Of a stretch of DNA of 64,000 nt, positions 15,614 to 26,816 are shown piece after piece (position 1 is the first letter of the stretch; every line of letters begins with the position of its first letter). Position numbers and translations under genes: made by a program. This DNA is from Belnapia mucosa (GTDB lineage Bacteria > Pseudomonadota > Alphaproteobacteria > Acetobacterales > Acetobacteraceae). Below the pieces are notes generated by a model that searched no databases, had not been told where the DNA came from, and saw only the letters and a list, made by a program, of their open reading frames with translations. The stretch is from assembly GCF_016775475.1 (NCBI RefSeq), contig NZ_JAEUXJ010000011.1, forward strand, positions 1 through 64,000. The letters are read 5' to 3'.

Positions 15614-16788
15614 TGCCCGGCAATGTCACCATCCCGAGCCTCGACCATGGGCTCGGCGAGGAGATCGATGCGCTGCGCGACAGCGTCCGCGGCTTCGCCG
15701 AGAGCCGCATCGCGCCGATTGCCGCCGAGATTGATCGCACCGATGAATTCCCGCGCCATCTCTGGCCGGAAATGGGCGCGCTCGGCCTGCACGGCATCAC
15801 CGCCAGCGAGGAGCATGGCGGCGCGAATATGGGCTACCTCGCGCATTGCGTGGCGATGGAGGAGGTGAGCCGGGCCAGCGCCTCGGTCGGGCTATCCTAT
15901 GGCGCGCATTCCAATCTCTGCGTTAACCAGATCAGCCGCAACGGCAATGAGGACCAGAAGCGCCGCTACCTGCCGAAGCTGATCAGCGGCGAGCATCTCG
16001 GTGCGCTGGCGATGAGCGAGCCGGGGGCGGGGTCGGATGTTGTCTCCATGCGGCTGCGCGCCGAGAAGCGCGGCGACCGCTATGTGCTGAACGGCACCAA
16101 GCTCTGGATCACCAATGCGCATTACGCCGAGACGCTGGTGGTCTATGCCAAGACCGATCCGGAAGCCGGTCCGCGCGGCATCACCGCCTTTCTGATCGAG
16201 AAGGGCTTCAAGGGTTTCCGCCCGGCGCAGAAGCTCGACAAGCTCGGCATGCGCGGCTCCCCCACCTCTGAACTGGTCTTCGAGGATTGCGAAGTGCCGG
16301 AGGAGAATGTCCTCGGCCGCGTCAACGAAGGCGTGCGGGTGCTGATGTCCGGCCTCGACTATGAACGCGCTGTGCTGGCGGCCGGGCCGCTCGGCATCAT
16401 GCAGGCGGCGCTCGATATCGTCGTGCCCTATATCCATGAACGGAAGCAGTTTGGTCAGCCGATCGGCGAGTTCCAGCTCATCCAGGGCAAGGTCGCCGAT
16501 ATGTACACGGCGCTGAATGCCTGCCGTGCCTATGTCTATGCCGTGGCGCGGTCCTGCGACCGCGGGCAGACCACGCGGAAGGACGCCGCCGGCGCCATCC
16601 TCTACGCGGCCGAGGCGGCGACGCGCATCGCCCTCGACGCCATTCAGATCCTCGGCGGCATGGGCTATATCAACGAGACGCCGACCGGGCGGCTGCTGCG
16701 CGACGCCAAGCTCTATGAGATCGGGGCCGGCACCAGCGAGATCCGCCGCATGCTGATCGGCCGTGAACTCTTCCGCGAGACCGCATGA
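15613..16788 (+). CDS. liuA: Acyl-CoA dehydrogenase, isovaleryl-CoA dehydrogenase type
   Basis: A 391-residue FAD-dependent dehydrogenase. SYGAHSNLCVNQI (residues about 95-107) and the catalytic base Glu251 in LDYERAVLA are the pattern of isovaleryl-CoA dehydrogenases, which place the base on this helix rather than near the C-terminus. AMSEPGAGSDV, KLWITNA and the C-terminal QILGGMGYINETPTGR complete the fold. The reaction would be isovaleryl-CoA to 3-methylcrotonyl-CoA with electrons to ETF. The two carboxylase subunits that use 3-methylcrotonyl-CoA follow with 4-base overlaps, which strongly supports the assignment; citronellyl-CoA type enzymes are the main alternative. Confidence 0.88.
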   Translation: MPGNVTIPSLDHGLGEEIDALRDSVRGFAESRIAPIAAEIDRTDEFPRHLWPEMGALGLHGITASEEHGGANMGYLAHCVAMEEVSRASASVGLSYGAHSNLCVNQISRNGNEDQKRRYLPKLISGEHLGALAMSEPGAGSDVVSMRLRAEKRGDRYVLNGTKLWITNAHYAETLVVYAKTDPEAGPRGITAFLIEKGFKGFRPAQKLDKLGMRGSPTSELVFEDCEVPEENVLGRVNEGVRVLMSGLDYERAVLAAGPLGIMQAALDIVVPYIHERKQFGQPIGEFQLIQGKVADMYTALNACRAYVYAVARSCDRGQTTRKDAAGAILYAAEAATRIALDAIQILGGMGYINETPTGRLLRDAKLYEIGAGTSEIRRMLIGRELFRETA

Positions 16789-18388
16789 GCATCCTTACTT
16801 CGGCCATCGAGACGCGCGGCAGCGAATTCCGCGCCAATGCCGCTGCCATGCGGATCTTGCTCGCGGAACTGGCCGAACAGACCGCCCAGGCAGCGCTCGG
16901 TGGGCCGGAGGCGGCACGGCAGCGCCATGCGGCCCGCGGCAAGCTGCTGCCACGGGAGCGGGTGGAGCGGCTGCTCGACCCTGGCGCGCCCTTCCTCGAG
17001 CTGTCGCCGCTCGCCGCCCATGGCCTCTATGGCGGCGAGGTGCCGGCAGGCGGTATGATCACCGGCATCGGCCGCGTCGCCGGGCGGGAATGCGTCATCG
17101 TCGCCAACGACGCCACGGTGAAGGGTGGCAGCTACTACCCCGTCACGGTGAAGAAGCATCTGCGCGCGCAGGAGATCGCGCTGCAGAACCATCTGCCCTG
17201 CCTGTATCTCGTCGATAGCGGCGGCGCCAACCTGCCAAATCAGGACGAGATCTTCCCCGACCGCGAGCATTTCGGCCGCATTTTCTACAACCAGGCCAAT
17301 ATGTCGGCCCGTGGCATCCCGCAGGTGGCGGTGGTGATGGGCAGTTGCACCGCCGGCGGCGCCTATGTGCCGGCCATGTGCGACGAGGCGATCATCGTCA
17401 AGGAACAGGGCACCATCTTTCTCGCCGGCCCGCCGCTGGTGAAGGCGGCGACGGGCGAGATCGTCAGCGCCGAGGATCTCGGCGGGGCCGATGTGCATAC
17501 GCGGCTCTCCGGCGTCGCGGACCAATTTGCGCTGGACGACATGCATGCGCTTGGCCTCGCGCGGCGGATCGTCGGGCGGCTGAACCGGCGGAAGTCGAGC
17601 AGCCTCGATATCGCTGCACCGGTGCCGCCGCGCTACGACCCATCGGAGTTGCATGGCATCATCCCGCAGGATGTACGCCAGCCTTACGATGTGCGGGAGG
17701 TGATCGCCCGCATCGTCGACGGCTCTGAACTCGACGAGTTCAAGCCGCGCTACGGCGCGACACTGGTCTGCGGCTTCGCTCGTATCTGGGGCTATCCGGT
17801 CGGCATCATCGCCAATAACGGCATCCTCTTTTCCGAGTCGGCGCAGAAGGGGGCGCATTTCGTCGAGCTGTGCAGCCAGCGCGGCATCCCGCTGCTGTTC
17901 CTGCAGAATATCGCCGGCTTCATGGTCGGCCGGAAATATGAAACGGGTGGCATCGCCAAGGATGGCGCCAAGCTCGTCACCGCCGTCGCCACCACCGCGG
18001 TGCCGAAATTCACCGTCCTCATCGGCGGCAGCTTCGGTGCCGGCAATTACGGCATGTGCGGCCGCGCCTATTCGCCGCGGCTGCTGTTCACCTGGCCGAA
18101 CAGCCGCATCAGCGTCATGGGCGGGGAACAGGCGGCGAGCGTGCTGGCGACCCTCCGACGCGACAACATCGAGGCCAAGGGCGGCACCTGGCCCGCCGAG
18201 GAGGAGACCGCCTTCAAGGCCCCGATCCGCGCCCAGTATGAGGCTCAGGGCTCGCCCTATTACGCCACCGCGCGGCTCTGGGATGATGGCATCATCGACC
18301 CGGCGCTGACGCGGGACGTGCTCGGCCTCGGCCTCTCCGCCGCCTGCAACGCGCCGATCGGGGAGACGCGCTTCGGCGTGTTCCGCAT

Positions 18389-18392
<4 letters not shown>
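16785..18392 (+). CDS. liuB: Methylcrotonyl-CoA carboxylase, carboxyltransferase (beta) subunit
   Basis: A 535-residue carboxyltransferase with the N-terminal MCC pattern ETRGSEFRANAAAM, RHAARGKLLPRERVERLLDPG, and paired crotonase-like acyl-CoA sites: YLVDSGGANLPNQDE, VMGSCTAGGAYVPAM (oxyanion hole) and later GIIANNGILFSE, FLQNIAGFMVG, IGGSFGAGNYGMCGRAYSP. It transfers carboxyl from biotin to 3-methylcrotonyl-CoA. ATGA overlap with the dehydrogenase and GTGA overlap with the alpha subunit. Geranyl-CoA carboxylase beta is the closest alternative; the IVD-like neighbour favours MCC. Confidence 0.92.
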
Positions 18393-20338
<1,946 letters not shown>

Positions 20339-20389
20339 CCTGGCCGGGGAATGGGTCTCTCGTAACCTGAGACACCACCTCGGACCGGG

Positions 20390-21556
20390 ATGAACGTCCT
20401 CAGTGAAACCCGCCCGGCGCCGCCGGCCGCCAGCATCGGCGCGGGGCCACGGCGCAGCCCTTGGCGGCTGCTCCGCTGGCCGCTCCTGGCGCTGGCGCTG
20501 CTCGCTCTGGCCATCGGCGCCAATTGGTGGCTGCTGGTCGGGCGCTGGATGGAATCCACCGACAACGCCTATGTCCAGGGCGACATCGCCGTGCTGGCCC
20601 CGCGGATCGAGGGCCATGTCGCCGCCATCCGCGTGGCCGACCACCAGCGCGTCTCGGCAGGCGACGCGTTGATCGAGCTGGATGGCGGCCTCTGGCGTGC
20701 CCGGCTGGCCGAGGCGGAGGCGACGCTGGCCGAGACCCGCGCTGCCATCGCCACCAACCGCCAGCAGCTCGCCCAGCAGCGGGCGCAGATCGAAAGCGCC
20801 GAGGCACAGCTGGAACAGGCGCGGGCCGAGCAGGTCCGGGCGCTCGGCGAGGCCCGGCGGGCCGGAGAGCTGGTCGGCGCCGGCTGGACCAGCCGCCAGG
20901 CGAATGAGCGGGCAGTGGCCGACCAGCGCAAGGCGGATTCGGCCGTGGCCGCGGCGCTCGCTCAGCTCAGCGTCGCCCGCCAGCAGCTCGATGTGCTGGA
21001 AGCGATGCAGGCGCAGCAGGAGGCGCGGCGCGACCAGGCGGCGGCGGCGGTGGAGCGGGCGCGGATCGATCTCGGCAATACCGTCATCCGTGCGCCCTTC
21101 GACGGCATCACCGGCAACCGGGCGGCGCAGCTCGGGCAGTTCGTCCGCACCGGCCAGCAACTGATCGCCGTGGCGCCGCCGCCCGAGCGGCAATGGGTGA
21201 CGGCGAATTTCAAGGAGACGCAGCTGCCGCGCTTCCGCCCCGGCCAGCCGGTGCGGCTGAAGGTGGATGCCTTTCCGGGCCTGGTGTTGCAGGGCCGGGT
21301 GGAGAGCTTGGCGCCGGCCACGGGGGCCCTGTTCAGCCTGCTGCCTCCGGAGAATGCCACCGGCAACTTCACCAAGATCGTCCAGCGCGTGCCCGTGCGC
21401 CTGGCCTTGGACGGCGAGGCGGCGGCGAAGCTCGCCCTGCTGCGCCCCGGCCTCTCGGTGGCGGCGGAGGTGGATACGCGGGAGGATCCGACGGCGCCGC
21501 GCGATGCCTGGTCCGCCGCCCTGGCCCGCTGGAGGGACTGGCGCGGGGCGCCATGA
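20390..21556 (+). CDS. emrA: EmrA-like membrane fusion protein (HlyD family)
   Basis: A 388-residue periplasmic adaptor: short cytoplasmic N-terminus, one membrane helix at about residues 26-47, then the EmrA hallmark STDNAYVQGDIAVLAPRI, a lipoyl domain split by a long Ala/Gln/Glu-rich coiled-coil hairpin (about residues 90-230), and a beta-barrel containing NTVIRAPFDGI. It would bridge the EmrB transporter encoded next to an outer-membrane TolC. It overlaps emrB by 4 bases. It follows the carboxylase gene by 51 bases, so it may share that transcript or have its own promoter. Confidence 0.9.
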   Translation: MNVLSETRPAPPAASIGAGPRRSPWRLLRWPLLALALLALAIGANWWLLVGRWMESTDNAYVQGDIAVLAPRIEGHVAAIRVADHQRVSAGDALIELDGGLWRARLAEAEATLAETRAAIATNRQQLAQQRAQIESAEAQLEQARAEQVRALGEARRAGELVGAGWTSRQANERAVADQRKADSAVAAALAQLSVARQQLDVLEAMQAQQEARRDQAAAAVERARIDLGNTVIRAPFDGITGNRAAQLGQFVRTGQQLIAVAPPPERQWVTANFKETQLPRFRPGQPVRLKVDAFPGLVLQGRVESLAPATGALFSLLPPENATGNFTKIVQRVPVRLALDGEAAAKLALLRPGLSVAAEVDTREDPTAPRDAWSAALARWRDWRGAP

Positions 21557-23091
21557 CCCGGCCGAGCCTCCGCCACCGGATCGGCTTCGCCGCGACGGTG
21601 GTCGGCCTCTTCATGGCGATCCTCGACATCCAGATCGTCTCTGCCTCCCTGGCCGAGGTGCAGGCGGGATTGTCGGCGGCGCCGGACGAGGCGAGCTGGA
21701 TCCAGAGCAGCTACCTGATCGCGGAGATCGTCATGATCCCGCTCTCGGGCTTCCTCTCGCGTGCCATCTCCAGCCGGGTGCTCTTCACCCTGTCCTGCGC
21801 TGGCTTCACGGTCTTCTCCGCCGCCTGCGCCTTCGCCGAAAGCCTGCCCGCCATGGTCGTCGCCCGCGCCCTGCAGGGCTTCGTCGGCGGGGCGATGATC
21901 CCGGTCTGCTTCTCGACGAGCTTCCTGCTCTATCCTGGCGAGAACCGGGTGAAGGTCAGCGTGCTCATCAGCCTGACCGCGACGCTGGCGCCGACCATCG
22001 GGCCGAGCCTCGGCGGCTGGCTGACCCAGGCGCTGTCCTGGCACTGGCTCTTCCTCATCAACCTGCCGATCGGTGCCGTGGTCGGCGTCATCGTCTGGCT
22101 GACCCTCGATATCGACCGGCCGGAGCCGGGCCTGCTGGCGCGGTTCGACTGGTGGGGGCTGCTCTTCATGGCCGGCTTTCTCGGCACCGCGGAATACGTG
22201 ATGGAGGAGGGGCCGCGCTGGGGCTGGTTCGATGATGCGCATATCGCGGAGCTGGCGGCGGTCTGCGCCCTGTGCGGCGGTCTCTTCCTCTGGCGCGCCT
22301 TCACCCGGCCAGAGCCGATCATCCAGCTTCGCGCCTTCGGCAACCGGAATTTCGCCACCGGCTGCGCGCTGAGCTGCATCGTCGGGGTCGGGCTCTTTGG
22401 CCTGGTCTATGTGCTGCCGCTGTTCTTCGCGCGCATCCGTGGCTTCGATTCCATGCAGATCGGCGAGACGCTGTTCATCACCGGGCTCTGCATGTTCCTC
22501 TCGGCGCCGGTGGCGGGGCGGCTGGCGCGGCTGCTGGACCTGCGGGCGATGCTGGCCCTCGGCATGGTACTCTTTGCCCTCTCCTGCCTCTGGATCGCGC
22601 AGCTCACCAATCTCAGTGGCTTCTGGGAGATGGCGGTGCCGCTCGGGCTGCGCGGTGCGGCGCTGATCTTCATGTTCATGCCGATCAACCAGATCACCTT
22701 CGGCACCCTGGCGCCGGCCGAGATCAAGAATGCCGCCGCACTCTACAATCTCATGCGCAACCTGGGCGGGGCGCTGGGGCTGGCGGCGATCAACAGCGTC
22801 GTGGTCTGGCGGGGCGCGGCGCATCGGCAGCACCTCTCGGAGAATGTCACCTGGGGGCGGGGCAACGTCCAGCCCTGGCTCGACAACCTCGCGGCCCGCA
22901 TCGCCGCGGCGCAGCCGGACCTGGCACCGGAACTGGCGGCCCTGCGCCGCCTCCAGGCGCTGATGCAGCGGGAGGCGCTGGTGCTCGCCTATAACGACGT
23001 GCTGCTGCTGATGGCGGCGCTGTTCCTGCTGGGGTTGCCTTGCATTGCCCTGGTCGCCCGGCCGCGGGCAGCGGCCGGGGGCGGACATTAG
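21553..23091 (+). CDS. emrB: EmrB-like MFS drug/H+ antiporter (DHA2 family)
   Basis: A 512-residue protein with about 14 hydrophobic segments as in DHA2 transporters. The start region reads FMAILDIQIVSASLAEVQ (motif D1 form of DHA2), WIQSSYLIAE follows, and motif C appears as LAPTIGPSLGGWL. With EmrA it would export amphipathic toxic compounds across both membranes through TolC; a TolC gene is at 44.2 kb. The stop at 23089-23091 is 4 bases from the convergent minus-strand gene, and no terminator hairpin is seen between them. Confidence 0.92.
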   Translation: MTRPSLRHRIGFAATVVGLFMAILDIQIVSASLAEVQAGLSAAPDEASWIQSSYLIAEIVMIPLSGFLSRAISSRVLFTLSCAGFTVFSAACAFAESLPAMVVARALQGFVGGAMIPVCFSTSFLLYPGENRVKVSVLISLTATLAPTIGPSLGGWLTQALSWHWLFLINLPIGAVVGVIVWLTLDIDRPEPGLLARFDWWGLLFMAGFLGTAEYVMEEGPRWGWFDDAHIAELAAVCALCGGLFLWRAFTRPEPIIQLRAFGNRNFATGCALSCIVGVGLFGLVYVLPLFFARIRGFDSMQIGETLFITGLCMFLSAPVAGRLARLLDLRAMLALGMVLFALSCLWIAQLTNLSGFWEMAVPLGLRGAALIFMFMPINQITFGTLAPAEIKNAAALYNLMRNLGGALGLAAINSVVVWRGAAHRQHLSENVTWGRGNVQPWLDNLAARIAAAQPDLAPELAALRRLQALMQREALVLAYNDVLLLMAALFLLGLPCIALVARPRAAAGGGH

Positions 23092-23095
23092 GACA

Positions 23096-23545
23096 TCACC
23101 GCAGGCGCAGCGGATTCCGCAGCAGTAGCCCCGCCTGGCTGAGGGCGAGGCCGAGCCGCACCGCCTCCGTCATCGCGGCCTGCGCGGCCGTCAGCGGCAG
23201 GTGGCGCAGCAGCAGGCCGAGCGCGCGGGCGCGGCAGCCGCGCTGTACCAGGGCCAGGGCCAGCAGCAATTCCGCCTCCGCCCCGGTGAGGCGGGGGCAG
23301 AGTGGGCAGCCGAGTTGCGGCAGGCCGCCCTCGGCCGCGGCGCGCAGCAGCCCATCGAGAGGCCGCGCCGCCGGGCCGGCATCCTCGGCGATGAAGGGTG
23401 GCCAGAGGGCGGGCAGGGTCGGCGCCCCTATCCGCGCCGCCATGGCCCAGCGGCGCATGCCCTCCAGCACCAGGCCCTCGGCCGGCGGCAGGTTGGCGGT
23501 TTCGGTCTCGGCCCAGGGCCAGGCGGGAAGCCCATGCGTCGCCAT
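23096..23545 (-). CDS. Hypothetical protein downstream of imuA
   Basis: A 149-residue, Leu/Ala-rich, mostly helical protein of no family recognised. A CPLC motif lies near the middle (about residues 85-88) and the ending LLLRNPLRLR is basic. There is no signal peptide or clear membrane segment. It lies 67 bases downstream of the SOS-boxed imuA on the same strand and could be co-transcribed. ImuB would normally occupy this slot, but this protein is far too short and lacks Y-family polymerase motifs. The ATG at 23545 is taken as start because the preceding frame runs into imuA in another frame. Confidence 0.6.
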   Translation of the reverse strand: MATHGLPAWPWAETETANLPPAEGLVLEGMRRWAMAARIGAPTLPALWPPFIAEDAGPAARPLDGLLRAAAEGGLPQLGCPLCPRLTGAEAELLLALALVQRGCRARALGLLLRHLPLTAAQAAMTEAVRLGLALSQAGLLLRNPLRLR

Positions 23546-23612
23546 GTCGCACTCTCCAGCGTGTGGATCGGGCTTACCGCAATTGAGAAGCGTTCGCAAA
23601 TAACCCGTGCCG

Positions 23613-24344
23613 TCAGCGGGCCCGGCGGCGGGTCGGGGCGGGCGCCGGCTCGGCCCCCAGCACATCCAGCTGCTCCGCCGCCGGGCGCCAGACCGCATCC
23701 CAGGCGCCGGGCCGCCCGCCCTGGCAGCGCAGCAATTCCAGCCGCCATTGTGGGTCGCCGAGTCCGGCCCCGCCATCGCCGCCGACTCGCCAGAGCGTGA
23801 GGGGCAGGCGCTCCTCACCACCCGCCGCCTCCGGCCGCAGCAGCAATCCGACCCCGCCGCCTGTGCCCGCCGCTTGATCGAGGCGCCGCATCGCCTCTGG
23901 CCCGATCTCGCCGGCCACCAGGACGGCGCCCGCGATGGCCGGGCAGCGCAGCCCTTCCTCCATGGCCCAGAGCGCATCCTCCGGCCGCAGCGCCAGCACG
24001 ACGATCAACTCCGCGGCCGGCAGGCCGAACCGGGCGGGCGGAGGCGGCCAGGACTCCATCGCATCGGCAACCCAGAGCAGGCTGCCGCGTCCAGCCCCGG
24101 CGCGTGCCAGCAGCATGGCGCAGAAGCCGGCGGCGGCGCCGGGCTCAGCCGCAAGCACCTCGTGCAGCCCGGCCCGGGCCAGCCCGCCGCCGGGCAGGGA
24201 CTGGTCGATCGGTCCGCAGAGAAGCAGGCTACCGGTCACTGGTCCCTCCGTCCGGGCCAGCCGCGCGCGCAGCGCGGCGGCAAGGGCGGGCCGGTCCAGC
24301 GGCAGGGCCTCGGGCTCGGCATGGGAGGAGGGGGGTGTCGTCAT
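23613..24344 (-). CDS. imuA: ImuA-like SOS mutagenesis protein (RecA/SulA-like)
   Basis: A 243-residue product with the ImuA pattern: SLPGGGLARAGLHEVLAAEPGAA near residues 50-75 (quoted in part), then LWAMEEGLRCPAIAGAV, GGGVGLLLRPE and the C-terminal WRLELLRCQGGRPG. ImuA is a RecA-like accessory of the ImuA-ImuB-DnaE2 mutasome, active in error-prone lesion bypass. A GTTC-N7-GTTC LexA box ends 6 bases before the start codon. Neither imuB nor dnaE2 follows; the next gene is a 149-residue unknown. It may act with imuB/dnaE2 encoded elsewhere or be a leftover of a split cassette. Confidence 0.82.
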   Translation of the reverse strand: MTTPPSSHAEPEALPLDRPALAAALRARLARTEGPVTGSLLLCGPIDQSLPGGGLARAGLHEVLAAEPGAAAGFCAMLLARAGAGRGSLLWVADAMESWPPPPARFGLPAAELIVVLALRPEDALWAMEEGLRCPAIAGAVLVAGEIGPEAMRRLDQAAGTGGGVGLLLRPEAAGGEERLPLTLWRVGGDGGAGLGDPQWRLELLRCQGGRPGAWDAVWRPAAEQLDVLGAEPAPAPTRRRAR

Positions 24345-24349
24345 GGCGG

Positions 24350-24364
24350 GTTCGTATTATGTTC
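24350..24364. promoter_or_regulatory. LexA (SOS) box upstream of imuA
   Basis: GTTC-GTATTAT-GTTC matches the alphaproteobacterial SOS box GTTC-N7-GTTC exactly. Read in the direction of imuA it is GAAC-N7-GAAC and lies 6-20 bases upstream of the start codon, where bound LexA would block initiation. It is also 122 bases upstream of the divergent cysteine synthase gene, but closeness favours imuA as the target. Confidence 0.85.
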
Positions 24365-24485
24365 TGAAGCTCAAACCGGTTGGCCGCAAGGCCGATCCAG
24401 CCGCGCGGCAGCATTGCGCTGGGGCCCCCTTGAATCCACCCGCCGCCCGCCCGCAGATCAGCAGCCAGCAAGGACCGGAACTGCC

Positions 24486-25526
24486 ATGAGCGCTGCGCCC
24501 CCCAGCCCGCCCGCCCGGATCGTGGACGGCCTCGCCGGTGCCATCGGCGATACGCCGCTGATCCGGCTCCGCCGCGCCAGCGCGGCCACGGGCTGCGAGA
24601 TTCTCGGCAAGGCCGAGTTCATGCAGCCCGGTGGCAGCGTAAAGGACCGCGCCGGCCTCGGCATCATCGAGGATGCGGAGGCACGCGGCCAGCTCATCCC
24701 CGGCGAGCCCGGCATCGTGGTGGAGGGGACGGCCGGCAATACCGGCATCGGCCTCACCCTCGTCGCCAATGCCCGCGGCTACCGCTCCATCATCGTGGTG
24801 CCGGAGACCCAGGCGAAGGAGAAGCTGGATTTCCTGCGGATGATCGGCGCCGACCTCCGCCTGATCCAGCCGAAGCCCTATCGCGATCCTGGCCATTACG
24901 TGCACACCTCCCGCCGCATCGCCGAGGAGCTGGCCGCGCAGGGCGAGCGCGTGGTCTGGGCCAACCAGTTCGGCAACCTCGCCAACGCGGCGGCGCATGA
25001 GGCGACCACGGGCCCCGAGATCTGGGCCCAGACCGGCGGGCGCATCGACGCCTTCACCTGCGCCTGCGGCACCGGCGGCACGCTGGCCGGCGTCGCCCGG
25101 GCGCTGAGGGCGCGCAAGCCGGATATCCGCATCGTCCTCGCCGACCCGATGGGCAGCGGCCTCTATAGCTGGATCAAGACCGGCGAGGTGAAGGCCGAGG
25201 GCAATTCCATCACCGAGGGCATCGGCCAGGCCTCCACCGTGCCGGGCAATCTGGAACAGGGGCGGGACCTTATCGATGATGCGTTGCAGGTGACGGACCC
25301 CGTGGCGCTGGAGCAGGTCTATGACCTCCAGCTGCATGAGGGGCTGTCGGTCGGCGGCTCGGCCGGCATCAATGTCGCGGCGGCCATCGCCCTCGCGCGG
25401 CAGATGGGGCCGGGCCACACCATCGTCACCATCCTTTGCGACGGCGGCGCCCGCTATCAGAGCAAGATCTTCAACCCGGCTTTCCTGCGCGAACGCGGCC
25501 TGCCCGTTCCCGCCTGGCTGCAATAG
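24486..25526 (+). CDS. cysK: Cysteine synthase (O-acetylserine sulfhydrylase), PLP-dependent
   Basis: A 346-residue fold-type II PLP enzyme that makes cysteine from O-acetylserine and sulfide. PLP-binding Lys53 is in GGSVKDRA; the substrate loop EGTAGNTGIG (about residues 79-88), the phosphate loop CGTGGTLAG and the C-terminal GGSAGINVAAA are present. The sequence is longer than CysK and has a YHVHTSRR-like insert (HYVHTSRRIAEE), resembling the CysK2/cystathionine-beta-synthase-like branch. The ATG at 24486 follows AAGGA. The serine acetyltransferase gene starts 6 bases after its stop, so product and substrate supply are coupled. Confidence 0.88.
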   Translation: MSAAPPSPPARIVDGLAGAIGDTPLIRLRRASAATGCEILGKAEFMQPGGSVKDRAGLGIIEDAEARGQLIPGEPGIVVEGTAGNTGIGLTLVANARGYRSIIVVPETQAKEKLDFLRMIGADLRLIQPKPYRDPGHYVHTSRRIAEELAAQGERVVWANQFGNLANAAAHEATTGPEIWAQTGGRIDAFTCACGTGGTLAGVARALRARKPDIRIVLADPMGSGLYSWIKTGEVKAEGNSITEGIGQASTVPGNLEQGRDLIDDALQVTDPVALEQVYDLQLHEGLSVGGSAGINVAAAIALARQMGPGHTIVTILCDGGARYQSKIFNPAFLRERGLPVPAWLQ

Positions 25527-25532
25527 GGGGAC

Positions 25533-26219
25533 ATGGCCGTGGAACTCCTCGAACTCGCCCGCACCATCCGCGCCCGCGACCCGGCGCGCCCGACCTGGAT
25601 CGAGGCCTTCACCTGCTATGCCGGGTTGCAGGCCGTCCTCATGCACCGGGTCGCCCATGCGCTCCACCGCGCCGGCCTCAAGGCCCTGGCCCGCATGGTC
25701 TCCCACACCAACCGCTTCATCACCGGGATCGAGATCCATCCCGGCGCCACCATCGGCCGGCGGCTCTTCATCGACCATGGCATGGGCGTGGTGATCGGCG
25801 AGACCGCGGAGATCGGCGATGACGTGCTGATCTATCACGGCGTGACGCTCGGCGGCCTTTCGGGCCAGCCGGGCAAGCGGCACCCGACCATCGGCCATAA
25901 CGTGGCGATCGGCGCCGGGGCGCAGGTGCTGGGCCCGATCCGCATCGGCGACAATGCCCGGATCGGCGCCAATGCCGTGGTGGTGGCCGAGGTCCCGGCC
26001 GGCGAGACGGTGGTCGGCATTCCCGCCCGGCGGCCGCAGGAGCAGCGGGTGCTGCCGGCCCGCCCGGCGCCGAGCCCCGGCTATGGCCTGCTCGATGCCC
26101 CCTGCGACCCGGTGGGGGAGGAGCTGGCCGAATTGCGCGCCGAGGTGGCGATGCTGCGGAACGAGATGGCGCTGCTGCGCGGCCAGCAACAGGCGGCGCG
26201 GATGCCGGCGGCCGAATAG
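25533..26219 (+). CDS. cysE: Serine O-acetyltransferase
   Basis: A 228-residue acetyltransferase of the short EpsC/CysE type, making O-acetylserine from serine and acetyl-CoA. The left-handed beta-helix hexapeptide region covers about residues 65-165 (EIHPGATIG, IDHGMGVVIGETAEIGDD, HPTIGHNVAIGAGAQVLGP). The catalytic histidine is in the FIDHG segment and the H-G-V-T-L-GG loop is complete. The C-terminal 45 residues are a helical, Glu/Leu-rich tail not usual in the family. AGGGGG precedes the ATG by 4 bases. Second gene of the cysteine operon. Confidence 0.9.
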   Translation: MAVELLELARTIRARDPARPTWIEAFTCYAGLQAVLMHRVAHALHRAGLKALARMVSHTNRFITGIEIHPGATIGRRLFIDHGMGVVIGETAEIGDDVLIYHGVTLGGLSGQPGKRHPTIGHNVAIGAGAQVLGPIRIGDNARIGANAVVVAEVPAGETVVGIPARRPQEQRVLPARPAPSPGYGLLDAPCDPVGEELAELRAEVAMLRNEMALLRGQQQAARMPAAE

Positions 26220-26279
26220 GCTGGACGGACGCCGCCGGCGCCCCAATCTCCTGTCCCGCAACAAGGCAGGAGATACCCC

Positions 26280-26714
26280 ATGGCCAGCATCCACCGCACC
26301 GCCAGCGCGCATTGGGAAGGCAGCGGCAAGGAAGGGACCGGCAACCTCACCACCCAGTCGGGTGTGCTGAAGGACAGCCAGTACGGCTTCAAGACCCGCT
26401 TCGAGAACGGCCCCGGCACCAATCCGGAGGAGCTGATCGCCGCCGCCCATGCCGGCTGCTTCACCATGGCGCTGGCCTTCCAGCTCTCCGGCGCCGGCCA
26501 TGTGCCGCAGGCGCTCGATACCTCGGCCAAGGTCTCGCTGGAGCAGGAAGGGGCGGGCTGGAAGATCGCCGCGGTGGCGCTGACCCTGAAGGCCAAGGTG
26601 CCCGGTCTGTCGCAGGAGGAGTTCCAGAAGCTCGCCGATGCGGCCAAGGCGGGCTGCCCCGTCTCCAAGGTGCTGAACGCCAGCATCACGCTGGACGCGA
26701 CGCTGGAGGCTTAA
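26280..26714 (+). CDS. osmC: OsmC family peroxide-detoxifying protein
   Basis: A 144-residue OsmC/Ohr-fold thiol peroxidase that reduces organic hydroperoxides in the cytosol. The two active cysteines are in HAAHAGCFTMAL (Cys at about residue 60) and KAGCPVSKVL (about residue 125), and NPEELIAAAHAGC is typical of OsmC rather than Ohr. Start at 26280 follows GGCAGGAGATACCCC. It is separated from cysE by 60 bases and from the next synthetase by about 100 bases, so it is probably monocistronic. Confidence 0.92.
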   Translation: MASIHRTASAHWEGSGKEGTGNLTTQSGVLKDSQYGFKTRFENGPGTNPEELIAAAHAGCFTMALAFQLSGAGHVPQALDTSAKVSLEQEGAGWKIAAVALTLKAKVPGLSQEEFQKLADAAKAGCPVSKVLNASITLDATLEA

Positions 26715-26816
26715 CCTGCGATCGCCCTGGGTGGAGACATCCAGGGCGTGAATCGCCGGCTCGACAAAGGCCCGGCGCCAGCCGCTACACTCCCCGGCAA
26801 AACTGGGGAGGCTTCC

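Noticed and set aside
26718..26816. Possible riboswitch or promoter element between osmC and the synthetase gene
   Set aside because: No conserved RNA fold could be recognised and no clear -35/-10 pair is seen.
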